Positions 1 through 11,983 of a stretch of 64,000 bases of DNA are shown piece after piece. Each line of letters opens with the position of its first letter. Position 1 is the stretch's first letter. Under the pieces are notes generated by a model, which was not told the origin of the DNA, ran no database searches, and saw only the letters and a list, made by a program, of their open reading frames with translations. The translations under genes were made by a program, and so were the position numbers. The DNA comes from Ctenosaura bakeri (lineage: Eukaryota > Chordata > Lepidosauria > Squamata > Iguanidae): contig CAOLHI010000739.1 of NCBI GenBank assembly GCA_948474755.1, positions 1-64,000 on the forward strand, in the 5' to 3' direction.

Positions 1-602
1 AAAGAACTACAGTTACAGGTAAGCAACCTGTTCTTCTTCTTCGTGGTCACACTTTCACTTTCACTTACCTATCGGCCGGACATCTCTTTTCTACTGAAGG
101 TGGTGTCCGTTCCCATCTCAGCCAGGACATCATCCTGCTGACCTTCTTTCCTGTCCCGACAAACCCGCTGGAACGCTCCCTGCACTCTTTGGTTGTATGT
201 CGGGCTTTGGCCTTTTACAAGGACAATTTGCCTCCTTCAGATGGGGTCGGGGTTTTTTGTGGTTAGGGGAGGGGTCAAGGGGCCACAAGGTGTCCACCCA
301 GCGCTTTTCCAAGTGGGTACAGACTATACAGCTGGCGAATGAGTTCCCCAAGGAGCCTCCGCCAGCCTTCCTTGGGCTCATTCCACCAGAGCCGTGGCGA
401 ACTGCAGCCCTCCTGCGGGGAGTTGACTTGTGGTGACTTGGCCCCAACCATCAACCTTCGTACGCCACAAGGCTCGACTGCCGGTTTTGCAAAAGATACT
501 CGGTTTGGATGTGAGGTGTTGGGTTCCGTTCTCTAGGACCTGACCCGCCATCCAACCGGTAAGCTACACAGTCTCCTAATGTGTGAGGCACAGAGACCAC
601 GA
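1..602 (+). pseudogene. DIRS-type tyrosine recombinase fragment (3' end, decayed)
   Basis: Plus-strand translation in broken frames matches the C-terminal part of the recombinase of the larger DIRS element at 9607-15674: the KVSTQRFSKWV segment near 290-325 is shared, and bases 100-240 and 530-600 are close to the reverse complement of 10330-10450 and 9930-9980. The first 50 bases carry the DIRS terminal motif ACAGGTAAGCAACCTG and GTGGTC. The frame shifts several times, so it is a relic. It runs off the left edge of the window and stops where the TG satellite begins. Confidence 0.75.
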
Positions 603-3600
603 AGTTTGTGTAAGTGAAAGTAAAAAGTGTGTGTAAGTGAAAGGGAGAAAAGTATCTGTGTATGGGCTATGGGAGTGTGATGTGTGTACGTGGTGCAAAT
701 ATGTGTGTTTGTGATGTAAGTGTGCAATGTGTGTGTAAGGTATGTGTGAGAAGCATGTGTGAAGAAATGGTGATGTGTGCATTTGCGTTGTGAGTGTGCA
801 ATACATGTGTGTGTTGTATGTGGGGGAAAGGTTTGTGAGTAAATGGTAAAAAAATGTATATGTTGTCACTGTGCAATATGTTTGTGTGTGTGTGTGTGTG
901 TGTGGTATGTGGGGGGAAGGGGTTTTCTGAGTGAATGGGGAAAAATGTATGTTTACCTGATGTGCGACTGTGATGTGTCCTTGTGAGTGAGTGGTGAAAT
1001 TTTGTTTTTTGTGGTGTAGGTGTGCACTATGTGTGTGTGCGATTTGAGGGAGATGTGTGTATAGGTAAATGGTGAAGTTGTGTGTGTGCAATGTTTGTGT
1101 CTGGTATGGGGGGAAAAGGGTTGTGAGTGAAGGGGGGGAAAGTTCATGTATATGTCGTGCAAGAGTGTGGTGTGTGTGTGTTAGTGGTGCGAATATGTGT
1201 TTTTGTACTGTAAGCATGCAATGTGTCTGTGGGGGTATGTGGGAGAAGCATTTATGAGTAAATGTTAGAAATGTGTGTTTTGAGTCTGTAATATATGTAG
1301 GGCGGAATGTGGGAGAAGGGTGTGTGAGTGAAAAGGGAGAACGGGGAATGTGTATGTGATGGGCAAGTGTGATGTGTGTTTGTGTGTGAGTGGTACAAAA
1401 ATGTGAATTTGTGGTGCAAGCATGCAATGTGTCTGTGTGAGAAAAACATTTTTGAGTAAATGTTGGGGAAGTGTGTGTTGGTCAGTGTGTGTGTGGTATG
1501 TGGGGGACACGTTTGTGAGTAAATGGTGGAAATGTGTGTGTTGTGACTGTGCCATATGTTTGTGTGTGTGTGGTATGTGGGGGGAGGGTTTGTAGGGGAA
1601 TTTGGGGAAAAATGTATGTGTACCTGATGTGCGAGTGCGATGTGTCTTTGTGAGTGAGTGGTGAAAATTTGTGTATTTGTGGTGTAGGTGTGTAGTATGT
1701 GTGTGTGTGTTTTGTGGGAGTTGTGTGTATAGGAAAAAGGGGGGAAGTTGTGTGTGTGCAATGTTTGTGTCTGGTACGTGAGGGAAGGGTGTGTGAGTAA
1801 ATGAGGAACAGTTCATGTATATGTGGTGCAAGAGTGTGATGTGTGTGTGTTAGTGGTGCGAATATGTGTGTTTGTAGTGTAAGCATGCAATGTGTCTGTG
1901 GGAGTATGGGGGGAGAAGCATGTGTGAGTACATGGTAGAAATGTGTGTTGTGAGTGTGCAATATATGTAGGGCGGAATGTGGGAGAAGGGTGTGTGAGTG
2001 AAAAGGGAAAACGTGTATGTGTATGTGATGGGCAAGTGTGATGTGTGTTTGCGTGTGAGTGGTAGAAATATGGGGTTTTTTGTGGTGCAAGCATGCAATG
2101 TATCTCTGTGAGGAAAACATTTGTGTGTAAATGTTGGGGATGTGTGTGTTGGTCAGTGTGCAGGTCAGTGTGCAATATGTGTGTGTTTGATATGTAGGGG
2201 AAGGGTCTGTGAGTGAATGGGGAAAGTGCGTGTGTATGTGGTGTGACAGGGTGATGGGAGATTGTGTGTGAGTGGTGCAAATATTTGTGCAGTGCAGTGT
2301 GTGTGTGTGTGTCTGTGTGGAATGTGGCAGAAGCATGTGTGAGTAAATGGTAGTGATGTGTGTATTTGTGTTGTGAGTGTCCAATATATGTGTGGGGGCG
2401 TGTGTAGGAGAAGAGTGTGTAAGAGTGTGATGTGTGTTTATGTGTGAGTGGTGCAAATATATGTTTTTGTGGTGTAAGCATGTAGTATGTGTGTGTGCAA
2501 TGTAGGTGGAGCATGTGTGAGAAAATTCGGAGATGTGTTTGTTTTGTTGTGAGTCCCCCAACATTTGGACCATTTTTAAAGGGGTATATGACTGAATGGG
2601 AAAAAACCCCTTTTGTGGTGAAAAAAGTTTAATTTTTTTTTACACAAATTTTTATTTTGTGGTTAATTTCCATGTTTTTGTTATGGATATGTTTTTTTCC
2701 AAAAGGGATGTGTTTGTTTTTTGGGGGAAAGGGGTTGTTAATAAATAAAAACTATATTATGGGGCGTGAGAGTGTGATATGTTTTTTTTGTGAGTGGTGC
2801 GAATATGTTTTTTTTCTTGGTATAAGTTATCTGTGTGTGGTGTGGGGAGAAGCATGTGTGAGTAAATGGTGAAGATGTGTGTGTTTGCTTTAAGAGTGTG
2901 AAATATATGTGTGGAATATGGAGGACGGGTGTGTGAGATAAGGGGGGAAATATGTGTGCGTGTGTGGTGTGAATGTGCAATCTATGTTTTTGTGTGAATG
3001 GTAGAAATGTGTGTATTTGTAGTTTGAGTGTACAGGTTGTGTGTGTTTGTGTGTGGTTGGTGGAAATGTGCATGTGGTGTCAGTGTGCAATGGTGCCTGT
3101 ATGTTATATGTGAGAAGGGTGTGTAAGTGATTACTGGAAATATGTGTGCATTTTTGTGAGAGTGCAATGTTTTTGTGTGAATGATGCCTGTTGTATATGC
3201 AGGTGGTTATGTGGGAGAAGGGTGTGTGAGTGATGGCCAAATGTGTGTTATTGTGGTGTCAGTGGGTGATGTCTGTGTGCGTATGTGAGTGAGATTATGT
3301 GCTATGTCGATGTGTTTTCTGTCTGATGGGATCAGAGTATGGGTAAGTGGTGGAGAGGGACCCTTTAGTGCGCATGTGTTATACCGTGTGTGTGTGTTTG
3401 TGTGTGTGTGTGTGTTGTGTGAGTGTAGTATGTGGCCGAAGGGTGTGTGAATGAATGGCAGAAATGTTTGTTCCTCCAGTCGGAGGGGTGGGTGTGTTAT
3501 CGTTTGTGGTGTGTCTTGTTATGCACATGGGAATGGGTGTGTGAATAGGAGATGGGAGGGGGTGTGTAAAGGGGGAGGTGTACGTGTGGTGTGGCATTGG

Positions 3601-3660
3601 AGGGGAAATGGGTATTTGTGAGGTAGGGGGCAAGGGATGTGTGCGTGGACGTGTGTTTGT
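603..3660. repeat. TG-rich satellite with about 668-base higher-order period
   Basis: About 3 kb made almost only of T, G and A on the plus strand. Sub-units of about 70-75 bases repeat a GTGTGCAATATGTGTG / GTATGTGGGAGAAGG / GTGTGAGTAAATGGTG theme. Larger blocks recur at 667-669 bases: the block at 958 returns at 1625 and the one at 1141 returns at 1810. Order weakens at 2570-2760 (T-runs) and the array degrades towards 3660. Long minus-strand frames here are His/Thr-rich low-complexity by-products, not genes. Confidence 0.9.
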
Positions 3661-3679
3661 GTGGGGGAAAAAGAAATGA

Positions 3680-3820
3680 GGCCTAAATCCAACGATTTTT
3701 AGTCCCAACCAGAGCAGACCCGTGGAACGAATCACACTTGCACAACTGTTGTGGTGACAAGTTCTCATTGACTGCCTGGGTTTTTCTCTACTTGGGGCTA
3801 CCCTTTGGGAAATTTAGGCC
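3680..3820. mobile_element. Short palindromic DNA element (GGCCTAAAT ends)
   Basis: A 141-base element whose ends are inverted copies: GGCCTAAATCC at the left and GGAAATTTAGGCC at the right, with AGTCCCAACCAGAGCAGACCC mirrored by a degenerate copy near 3785-3810. The layout is that of a non-autonomous foldback element. No coding capacity. Confidence 0.55.
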
Positions 3821-6550
3821 AAAATTTCCCCCAGAAGACGTTACTTACCTTGGAGGCTAAAAACCCCCCCAAAAGATATGGTTAGTTTTCATCACTTACC
3901 GGGGAAAGTTTTTCCCTATATAGCGAAAAAAAAGAGCCCACATGGAAAATATTCACCTACTCCACAGACCCCCTGAAAAAGTCCGGGAAGATCCTCAGGG
4001 GCCCCTTTTTGTAACTCATTTTCTCCATCCTTTGCCCCAAAGAAATCTCCAAAAGGAAATTTCTCTCACCTTGACCCCAGTCTAATCGCTTGGAGGCATA
4101 TCTAACCTGGCCCAATTCACTCGGCTTCTGTGTATTGATCTGACCAAATATTACTTCCCCAAAATGCATCTCATTATCCTGTATGCAGAAAGTCTACCCT
4201 ACAAACATTATGATCAAGGGTTTCTTACCTGGTCGATGGCTTTGCCTACATGAGGGAACACAATAAAAAGAGAACACAGCAAAGCTTCCTACAAGTTAGT
4301 AACCCTGTGCTGCTGATAACTGGGAGAGAAAAGAAACCTTATTTTAGGCTAAACTGACTATAAACATTTCCTTGTTTCCAAACCGCTGAATCCCTGCAGC
4401 CTCCAAGGCTCCTCCTTCCCTCAGAGCCTGTTTAAAAAAGGCCCCAGCAAAGGAAGAACAGCCAAAACAGCCCCCGTGCAGTTTCCCAGAGGTCAGATTG
4501 AACACTCCCCCAATCCATTAATCCTGTTTCTGGGTTCAGATCCTGTTTGGGCTGCTCCTGTTTGGGGCTGAACCTCCTGCACCCACAGAAGAAAAGCTTT
4601 CCCCCTGTATTGTGCCTAAACGTGGGGCTCCTGGTCTTGGCTTAAAAGGGTTTCTGACTTCTCTCTCCTAGACCAGGTGGTTCTATGGACTGAAGGTCAT
4701 GTAACAGAACAGCCTCCCCCAAAGCAGACAACAGGGGTCCCAAGGCGCTGAGGGAGCTGGGGTGGGGGCTGTGGGGGAGCTGCCCTGAGAAGCCTAGAAG
4801 CCAAGAGTCAAATGTACTTACAGATGGTCGCTTTGTGACAGATCCCTTTGCCTGCAGAAAAGAATACAAAGAGAAGAAACACAGCAGCCTCTCTGCCTTA
4901 AGCTCCACCCAAAAATTTGCAGTTCTAACTGAATAGTCTTCCAAGCCCCACAGATAGCTCAGGAAGCACATAGATAGACACCAGCTCTGAACCTAAGCAG
5001 TTCTCTGATTTCAGACCAAAGGCAGACTAAGCAAACAGGGAAAGCTTTCAAAAAGGGGCCACTCTCCTAACTGCTGCCCAACTGCCAAGCGCTCTTAGAA
5101 TGAGAGCAGCAACTGAAGGGAGGGCAGTTGGAACTAGAGCATTGTTGAGTAAGTGTCATGGTGACCTCCAAGGCCTTGCCTAGGTCAGCATTTGAAAAGT
5201 GTGCTGCTCTTTCTCCCTGCAACAGCTGGAAAGGCCGCTTGCAACCAGGAAATAAAGGGAAATGTGGAACAGGATCACAGCAGTAGAGAACTGATCCTTG
5301 TGACTGGCTTTCTGCTACCCTAGTGATTCAACCCAAGCTAAAAGAGAGGGTGTGGTGGGGATTGGGAGTATGTGGCTTTCGAAGATGTTGCTGGACTGCC
5401 ACACCAATCATCTCTGTCCAGAGTTTCTAATTAAATATTTTTGAAGAAACTTTGCCATGATTCTGAAGTAACCACCATCCAGATGGAGGATGACACTATG
5501 CTAGAGGAAGCCCGAAGGAAAGGAATGATCAGTTTGTTCAAACTTTTCCTGCTCCCAAGGTCATGTGGGAGGGCGGATTTTCTGTGTGCCTCCCAGGGAG
5601 AGACCAGTGAATTCCAGATCTGAAAAATCTATCCCACAGCAGAGAGATCACTAGATCCTGCTTTGTGTGTCACCTGAAAGATAGGATGTTTATGCCTTAT
5701 CCCTCTAGCCATTTTACCTTCTAGAATTGCTCTCCTGACTTTACTGCACACAGAGGGGAAACTATTATTAAAACTCTTTCCCCCCTTTCCCTCTTTTCCC
5801 CCCATAAATTGGGGAAAAAAAATTGCAAGGTTTTCAGAGACCAGAAATGTCCCAGAATGAAAATATTTTAAACAGTTGTCTCTTTTTTTCAAACTCACCT
5901 TTTTGTTACTTTTAAAGCCAAGAAAAATGTACACGTATCTTAGGTTTCCCCTCTGGTTTGAGAGCTCATTGGCTCCCAGATAATAGTGATCCTCTTAACT
6001 GGGGGGGAATTTCTGGAGGTAGGTCCCCCCTGCAAGTAACATTCTCCAACTCTGACCAATATGTATGTTTGCACTGTATGATCTCTCAAAGAACCCTTAG
6101 TGCTAGACAACTTTTCTGAGCTAAAGTGCAGAGTGCCACAGAACTGAGTGGGCATTGCCTGTATTGCATGCTTTGTATTTAATTATTACTGCCCTTTTTT
6201 CTTGGCATGTAAGTTTCTGGTTTGCGAGATAAGAAAGTATCAACTGTTGTCTTCTTTTAAAGTATGCTACTATTGACATCACAGAAAAAATAACACTATT
6301 AATCATAGTTCGTAAAAAAAAAAAGTTGAAGGTCACTGGTTGAGGAACTAGTCCATGTTGACGTTATTTTAAAAAATTCTGTGTAAACTTCTTAAAAATT
6401 GTGCCTGTTAATTTCATTTGAAAATCCTAGGCAATTCCTCTACAGTTTAGCCTAAGTACTGGGCAAAAACCTGTACATGAGATCTCCTGAATTAATGTAC
6501 ACAGGCAAATGAGCAAATGCTAATAGAAGTATACAGGATTGAAATATATT
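3821..6550. other. Intergenic stretch without a supported gene
   Basis: No frame has recognisable protein similarity. Sites resembling minus-strand splice donors occur at about 3845, 4227 and 4819, but no matching exon structure could be built. The block near 4230-4290 resembles the one near 4845-4895, perhaps an old duplication. Nothing else is supported. Confidence 0.5.
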
Positions 6551-6750
6551 TTTGTTGTGTGCCTTCAAGTAGTTTCTGACTTAGGCAAAATGTAAGGGGG
6601 AAACTATTAAAATTTTTTGGGGGAACCCCGTGTGATGTACTCCATCACCCGGGGGGTTTCCATGGCAGAGCAGGGAGCTGAACCCTGGTTTCCAGGTTCC
6701 CCAGTCAAACTACTCCAACACTCGGACCACTATACCACCCGGTTTTTAAA
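6551..6750 (-). mobile_element. tRNA-derived SINE, degraded
   Basis: Read on the minus strand, the element has a tRNA-like head (right side, about 6745) and a tail ending GACTTGAAGGCACACAACA (about 6551-6590). The middle is poorly preserved. It is the same family as the copies at 24617-24876, 39285-39475 and 49074-49264. Confidence 0.65.
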
Positions 6751-6823
6751 AAGTATAAACCCAGATAAAAGACACTGTCCTTTTAGCAACTGTATAATTT
6801 CCCATTGACTTTAACAAGCCTAA

Positions 6824-6978
6824 GGCCATTTCCGCACTAGACTGTTAAAAGGGAACCACTTTCAAATCCCCATGGAATCTTGGGGTTGGCAGGTTAGGGG
6901 GGGGGTAAAAAAACCCCAGGTTCCTAGGAAGTTGAAAATGGAATAATAACACTATAACAGTCTAGTGTGGAGATGATC
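6824..6978. mobile_element. GGCC-ended MITE, family 1 (short copy)
   Basis: Begins GGCCATTTCCGCACTAG and ends with the inverted form CTAGTGTGGAGATGATC. It is flanked by a 3-base duplication TAA (6821-6823 and 6979-6981). Its interior resembles the copies at 27215-27416 and 30574-30775, with a central deletion. PIF/Harbinger elements make 3-base duplications, so that superfamily is inferred. Confidence 0.75.
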
Positions 6979-7399
6979 TAAGAATTCTCCATCTTTAAAG
7001 GTAACTATTTTTTTATTTAATTTTACATTTTTTTGTATGACAGCATTTTGTGGTAGTTTAATATGTCTCAAGAAGACCTCGGAAAAGTTGGACTACAACT
7101 TCCAAAAACCTTAAGTTAGCATAGCTACTCCAAAACCCCTCTTCTAAAAAGTAACATCCCCAAATTTGGTCTCAGGTGTGACCTGCGATTTTTGTCAGTC
7201 CTGAATCCTCATATAGCTCAGGCCATGGCTTTCCTGGTGGCCATGAAGTCTTGGGAAGACTTTAAAACACTTAAGTCTAAAGCTTCTTCTGTTGTGTCAG
7301 CTGAATTCTGGGGAAACAATGGGGTCAACGGTATATGAACAAAATCCCTATTGCTTTCCATTGCAATCCAAAATTCATATAGACAGCATAGCTGACAAA

Positions 7400-8107
7400 G
7401 GCCATTTCCGCACAAGAAGGGGGGGGAGAAGTTCACTGTGGGTCAAGACTGGTGTTTTCATACTCCGATTTGGAAACTGAATTCAGAAACTGCCTATCTG
7501 CCCCCCCCCCCCTTTACATCGTACCTTTTTGGAGAACAGCGGTAGCTGCATCCACAACAACAAGTCCCTGGCCACTGCTTCCCCCCCCTCACCCCGCCCC
7601 ACCATCGCCCATTTTTCTGTTTTTTTTAAAAAAAACACACATTTCTGTGTTGCTATGTTTGTGCGCAGGAATGTATGTTTGTTGATATGTGGAAAAAACA
7701 TGTTTTTTAAAAGTCTGTTACCAGAGCCACTCTCTTCCCACTGTCCATTTAACACAGGAAGATCATAATGATGGAGCCTGTCCTTTGATGGGCAAAAAGA
7801 GAGATAGGGGCGGAAATGACAGAAGGGACAGCCTGGGAACGCCCATAGCTGGCCACTTCTGTGATGTGAATCGAAAGCTACACTTCTGCATGTAGGCGAA
7901 AACCGAAGCAGAACTGGTTTGGGAGCTTTACATCAGATTTTTTCCAGTTTTCACATACAGCAGTTTCGTATTGCAGTGCACCGTTCTAGGAACTGAAAAA
8001 AGTGCAAAACCATGAGGAAAACTACAATGCTAACATTGGACAACGCGCAGACCAGAGGGTAAGAATTTGATGCCGCTATGATGTATCAACCTTGTGTGGA
8101 AATGGCG
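7400..8107. mobile_element. GGCC-ended DNA transposon, 708-base copy (family 4)
   Basis: The left end GGCCATTTCCGCACAAG is answered at the right by CTTGTGTGGAAATGGCG. Both sides carry AAA (7397-7399, 8108-8110), as expected for a 3-base target duplication. The interior differs from the other three GGCC-ended families in this window and has no transposase frame. Confidence 0.7.
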
Positions 8108-8238
8108 AAAGGATATGAAATCACAGAATCCCCTTTCTCTTCTCTCAGTTATGGGGTTCTGTATTAGACCTGATAAAAAGGGGCACCATTTGGAGAGGAG
8201 CCTTTGGCTCACAAGCTGAGTTAGTCCACAGCATTTAT

Positions 8239-8370
8239 TCATAGAATCCTAGAGCTGGAACAGACCACAATGGCCATGAGCCCCGCCTCCTGCCATGGGA
8301 GGAACACCCATTGAAAGCCCTTCCAGCAAAAGGCCATCCAGCCTCTGTTTAAAAACCTTCCTATTCTCTT
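8239..8370 (-). mobile_element. CR1 LINE 3' tail fragment
   Basis: Starts with the inverted CR1 terminal octamer (CATAGAAT) and continues with the GGAACAGACCAC...GGCCATCCAGCCTCTG segment seen in the better preserved copies at 21263-21715 and 24110-24346. About 130 bases remain. Confidence 0.75.
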
Positions 8371-8716
8371 GCAGTAAAAATGAACAGTAGCAGCAGCAAC
8401 AATAACAACATAACTAGGTTTAAATTTAAAAGTAACAAAACCAGTGGTCTGAGGGGGCTGTGGCAGTCTTCCTAATGGGGGAGTCAGCCCTATTGCTTAT
8501 AAATGTTAGGTTAACAAAAAAGAAAGCAGGTGGCATATAGAACCAGAGCTTGACAAAAGTTTTACTTTTTGGAGTTCCACTGGTTATATTTTGTTGGGAG
8601 GGGGAAAAATTTTTTTCCAAAATTTGGAGTCAAAAAAGGGAACTTTTCTGCACTTTGTTCATAACATGGCCTTGCATAAAAGAACTGGGCCTATCTGGGG
8701 CCCCCAATTAGGATCT

Positions 8717-8800
8717 CCTGGCCATTTCTGCACTGCACTCTTATACCACGATTATTTCACTTTCAACATCCTATGGAATCCTGGGGACATAGTAGAACAT
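8717..8800. mobile_element. Half copy of GGCC-ended MITE family 1
   Basis: The segment GGCCATTTCTGCACTGCACT followed by TATTTCACTTTCAACATCCTATGG matches the left half of the copies at 27215 and 30574. The right inverted terminus is absent, so this is truncated. Confidence 0.5.
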
Positions 8801-8942
8801 AATAGAACATAAGAAGCCATAACACAGCTGCACTATCTTGGCAGAAATAAACATGATGTGTGAGACTAGCTAACTTTTTACTTTCTCAGGAAGGCTGGGT
8901 CAAATTCACCCTGTGAAACAGGAGCAGTTATTTAGATTGCTA

Positions 8943-9606
8943 TGTTATCACGGTTATGATGTGTCTGGTGAGAACGCTAGATATCCTTTTGATATCAAAT
9001 AATTCGGCCTTTGCTTGCCACGTGTTTGCAGAGGTCCCCTGGACAAACACGTAAAGGCGGGGCCGTTAATGGTTGTACATTCCAAGACCCCATTCAGGCA
9101 GACAGTTTAAGCCTCTCCGTCGCTTTAGGGGAAAACCTCCCTGCAAACTGGCTTTGCTCAGCTCGGAGTTACACAAAGCCACACAGCCAAGAGCCGAGCC
9201 ATTCTTTTGTATCTGGCTATTAATGTACCGGCCACACTATTGTCAGGAAAAGCTAAACCCATCATGCAAAACTTGACCTTTTCCAATTCCTTTGTCCAGC
9301 TCCAAATTTCATTTGTTCTCACCAAGCATACCATAGCCTGTAGGTAAACTCCACCCTATAAAAGGTCCCCAATTTGGGGACTTCTTCGGACTACTTTGGA
9401 CTGCCGTCCCACCTTGCTGCCGGTCTGTCTAAGGAGCTCCCCTCAGCCAGCCACACTGAGCTCTCTTACCTGGAATCCCATCTTTTCCTCCAGGACTACG
9501 AGACCAGGTGTCATATTACCCCTTCCCAAGCTCTCCATTTCTGTTTCCAAGTTAGCTAGTGTGTGTGTTGTTTTATTTGCTGTTTATCTTTCAATAAAAC
9601 TGTTAT
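8943..9606 (+). mobile_element. Solo LTR copy 1, left part (U3-R), split by DIRS insertion
   Basis: Starts TGTTATCACGG just after GCTA (8939-8942). It matches base for base, with scattered changes, the intact LTR at 16489-17360. A TATA box (TATAAAA, 9357-9363) and a polyadenylation signal (AATAAA, 9593-9598) mark a normal U3-R layout on the plus strand. The remaining R-U5 part resumes at 15675 after the DIRS element. The type of parent element (class I endogenous retrovirus or Gypsy) is not decidable, but the 4-base duplication allows either. Confidence 0.85.
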
Positions 9607-9660
9607 GAACAGGTTGCTTACCTGTAACTGTGGTTCTTCGAGTGGTCATCTGTGCCATCA

Positions 9661-9806
9661 TACACTAGGAGCTTTAGCGCCTGCGCGGTAGCGTTCGGAA
9701 ACTTCTAGAGCTTGTTCGCTTGGCGGGAACCCCTCCCCCACGCCGGTACTGCGCATGCTCCTCCCGCCGAGCAACGGTCTCTCCTCAGTTCTGTCGTCCG
9801 CCGTAG
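9661..9806 (+). repeat. DIRS terminal inverted repeat, left arm
   Basis: Contains CTAGGAGCTTTAGCGCCTGC through CTCCTCAGTTCTGTCGTCCG and is an almost perfect reverse complement of 15494-15646. Such inverted rather than direct terminal repeats separate DIRS elements from LTR elements. Confidence 0.9.
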
Positions 9807-9969
9807 AACCTACAGGGACCTGAGAAAGAGGGGAGGAAGGGCGGGTGTGTATGATGGCACAGATGACCACTCAAAAATTACAGGTAAGCAACCTGTTTCT
9901 TTTTCGTGGTCTTGGGGCCTTCATCACTAGGAGACTGTGTAGCTTACCGGTCGGACGGCGGGTCAGGTC

Positions 9970-11000
9970 CTACAGCACGGAAGCCAACACCTCACGCCCA
10001 AAACCCGGGGCATCTCTGCGCGACCGGCAGTCGAGCCTGTAGTGGCGCACGAAGGTCGATGGTTGGGACCAGGTCGCCACACGGCAGGGGGCCCCCCAGG
10101 TCAACTCCTCGCAGGAGGGCCGCAGAAGTAGCCACAGCTCTGGTGGAGTGGGCTCGAAGCAGGACTGGCGGAGGCTTCCTCGGGGACTCATCCCCCAGTT
10201 AAATAGCCTCACCACCCATTTGGAGAAGCGCTGGGTGGACACTTTTAGGCCCCTCCGACGTCCCCATAGCAAACAAAGAGATGCGGCGTCTGTTTTGGAA
10301 GGAAGCAGTCCTGTCCTTGTAGAAAGCCAATGCCCGACGCACGTCCAGGGAGTGGAGGGGCCCCTCCAACGGTGTCGTCGGGTTGGGGAAAAGGCAGGCA
10401 GGATGATATCCTGGTTGAGATGGAAACTGGACACCACCTTTGGCAGGAAAGGGGAAAGTAGGGGCTCAGGACCACCTTGTCCCTGTGGAAGACCGTGAAG
10501 GGCTCATTGGAACGAAGAGCTGTGATCTCACCCGCTCGCCTCGCTGAGGTCACCGCTACCAGGAAGGCATTTTTCATTGTCAGGAGCCTGTCATCCGAGG
10601 TCGCCATCGGCTCAAAGGGCGGCTTCGTGGGTTTGCGAGAGCACCAGCGAGGGGACCACGGCGGTACGGCGGCGATACCGGCGGGTAGAGATGATGAAGT
10701 CCTTTCAGGAACCGCTTAACGGTATCGTTCCTGAAGAAGGCCGAGGCAGCAGATCGTGGCGGTTGGTATGCCACGATCGCGGAGGTAACCTTCAGGGATG
10801 GAAACGCCAGGCCCTGTTGCCGGAGGTGCAGGAGGAAGTGCAGGACGGTCGGGGCCCCCGGGGCAAACCCGGCTCACTCCTCTCGTTAGCGAAGGTCAGG
10901 AAGCGTCGCCACTTGTATTGATAGTTGCGACGGGTGGATTCCTTCCTGGCCGCGACGAGGACGGTACCGAGCACGGGATCGTCTAGTGCGATATCCTCCA
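9970..11000 (-). pseudogene. DIRS tyrosine recombinase (integrase), frameshifted
   Basis: Family role: tyrosine recombinase that inserts a circular DNA copy. Minus-strand fragments in changing frames show, in order: an N-terminal core-binding helix (STRRNYQYKWRRFLTFA, near 10880-10940); a LYPPVSPPYRR segment near 10680; NAFLVAVTSARRAGEITAL near 10530-10590, whose Arg fits the catalytic box I; KVSTQRFSKWV near 10215-10245; and FVRHYRLD near 10045-10070, where the HY fits the nucleophile tyrosine region. At least two frame changes separate these parts, so no intact protein is encoded. The same segments recur in the relics at 1-602 and 57110-57465. Confidence 0.8.
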
Positions 11001-11983
11001 CATGGAGGGCCAGGCGTGGCAGGTCCGGATGGAGGATTTCGGCCGCCGGAGTGGGAGAGCAGGTCCGGTGTCGGTGGCAACCGGAGCAGGTCGTCTCGCG
11101 CGGCTTGTAGCAGGGGTGCGAACCAATGTTCCCTTTCGGCCAGTCCGGGGCTCCCCAGGATCGCGTCGGCTCGGTGGGCAAGGTTTTGATATCGTCCGGC
11201 CGAGCAGGGGGAACCGGGGGGAACGCGTAGAGGAGTTCCCCGGTCCACAAATGGAAAGCGTCCCCGATGGAGGCACGATCGTGGCCCGCTCTGGAACAGA
11301 ATCGGCGACACTTCGCGTTTTCCCGGGGTTCGGGGAAGAGGTCGATCGATGGTTCCCCCAGCGGTCCCGAATCAGTCTGAACGCCTCTCCGGAAAAAGAG
11401 ACCATTCGTGATGGGATGAGGTGTCCCTGCTGGGGGCGTTCCGTGGTGTTCTCCTGCCCGGCCAGGTGAACCGCCACGGGATGCGTGTAGGCGAATGCAC
11501 CATTCCCACAGGCCGAGCGCGATGTCGAGCAGGGTCGTGGAATGAGTCCCACCTTGTCTGTTGATGTAAAACGGCGGTGGTGTTGTGGTAAAAAACCCGG
11601 CCGGGGGCCCCCCGCCAGGCATGGCGGAACGCCCGTAGGGCTTTCCAGACGGCAAGCAGCTCCAGCGCGTTGATATGGAGAGCGGTCTCGTCGTCGGTCC
11701 ATCTTTCGCGGACTCTGAGTTTGCCGCAGTGGGCACCCCATCCATACAGGGAGGCGTCGGTCGTTACCGTCACCTTCGGTGTCGGCTGTTGGAAAGGCAT
11801 CCCCGACATGGATTTCGTCGCGACTGCCACCATCGGAGGGATGAGCGGACGTCCCCGGCAGCTGCAGTCGGAGTGTCTGTTCGTCTCGCAGGGGGGGAAA
11901 ATGCGGACGAACCAGTGTTGAAGAGGTCTTGCTCTCAGCCTGGCGAGATATGTCACAGCGGTCGTCGCAGCCATGTAGCCCAA
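11000..11983 (-). pseudogene. DIRS RNase H and downstream domain, frameshifted
   Basis: On the minus strand at 11372-11983 the frame reads VTVTTDASLYGWGAH, then ALHINALELLAVWKALRAF, which is the usual D...E pattern of a retroelement RNase H placed after the reverse transcriptase. It continues in another frame with IDLFPEPRENAKCRRFCSR and GELLYAFPPVP, the conserved stretch that lies between RNase H and recombinase in DIRS elements. Frame changes show decay. Function by family: removal of the RNA template during reverse transcription. Confidence 0.8.

Noticed and set aside
576..2573. Minus-strand frames of 283 and 363 codons rich in His, Thr and Ser
   Set aside because: They are open only because the TG satellite has almost no stop triplets on that strand; the codons repeat with the satellite and have no domain.
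3840..4830. Minus-strand gene suggested by donor-like sites at 3845, 4227 and 4819
   Set aside because: No acceptors or coding frames could be joined to them.
5629..5934. Minus-strand frame of 101 codons
   Set aside because: No recognisable domain, no splice context, no repeat match; length fits chance.
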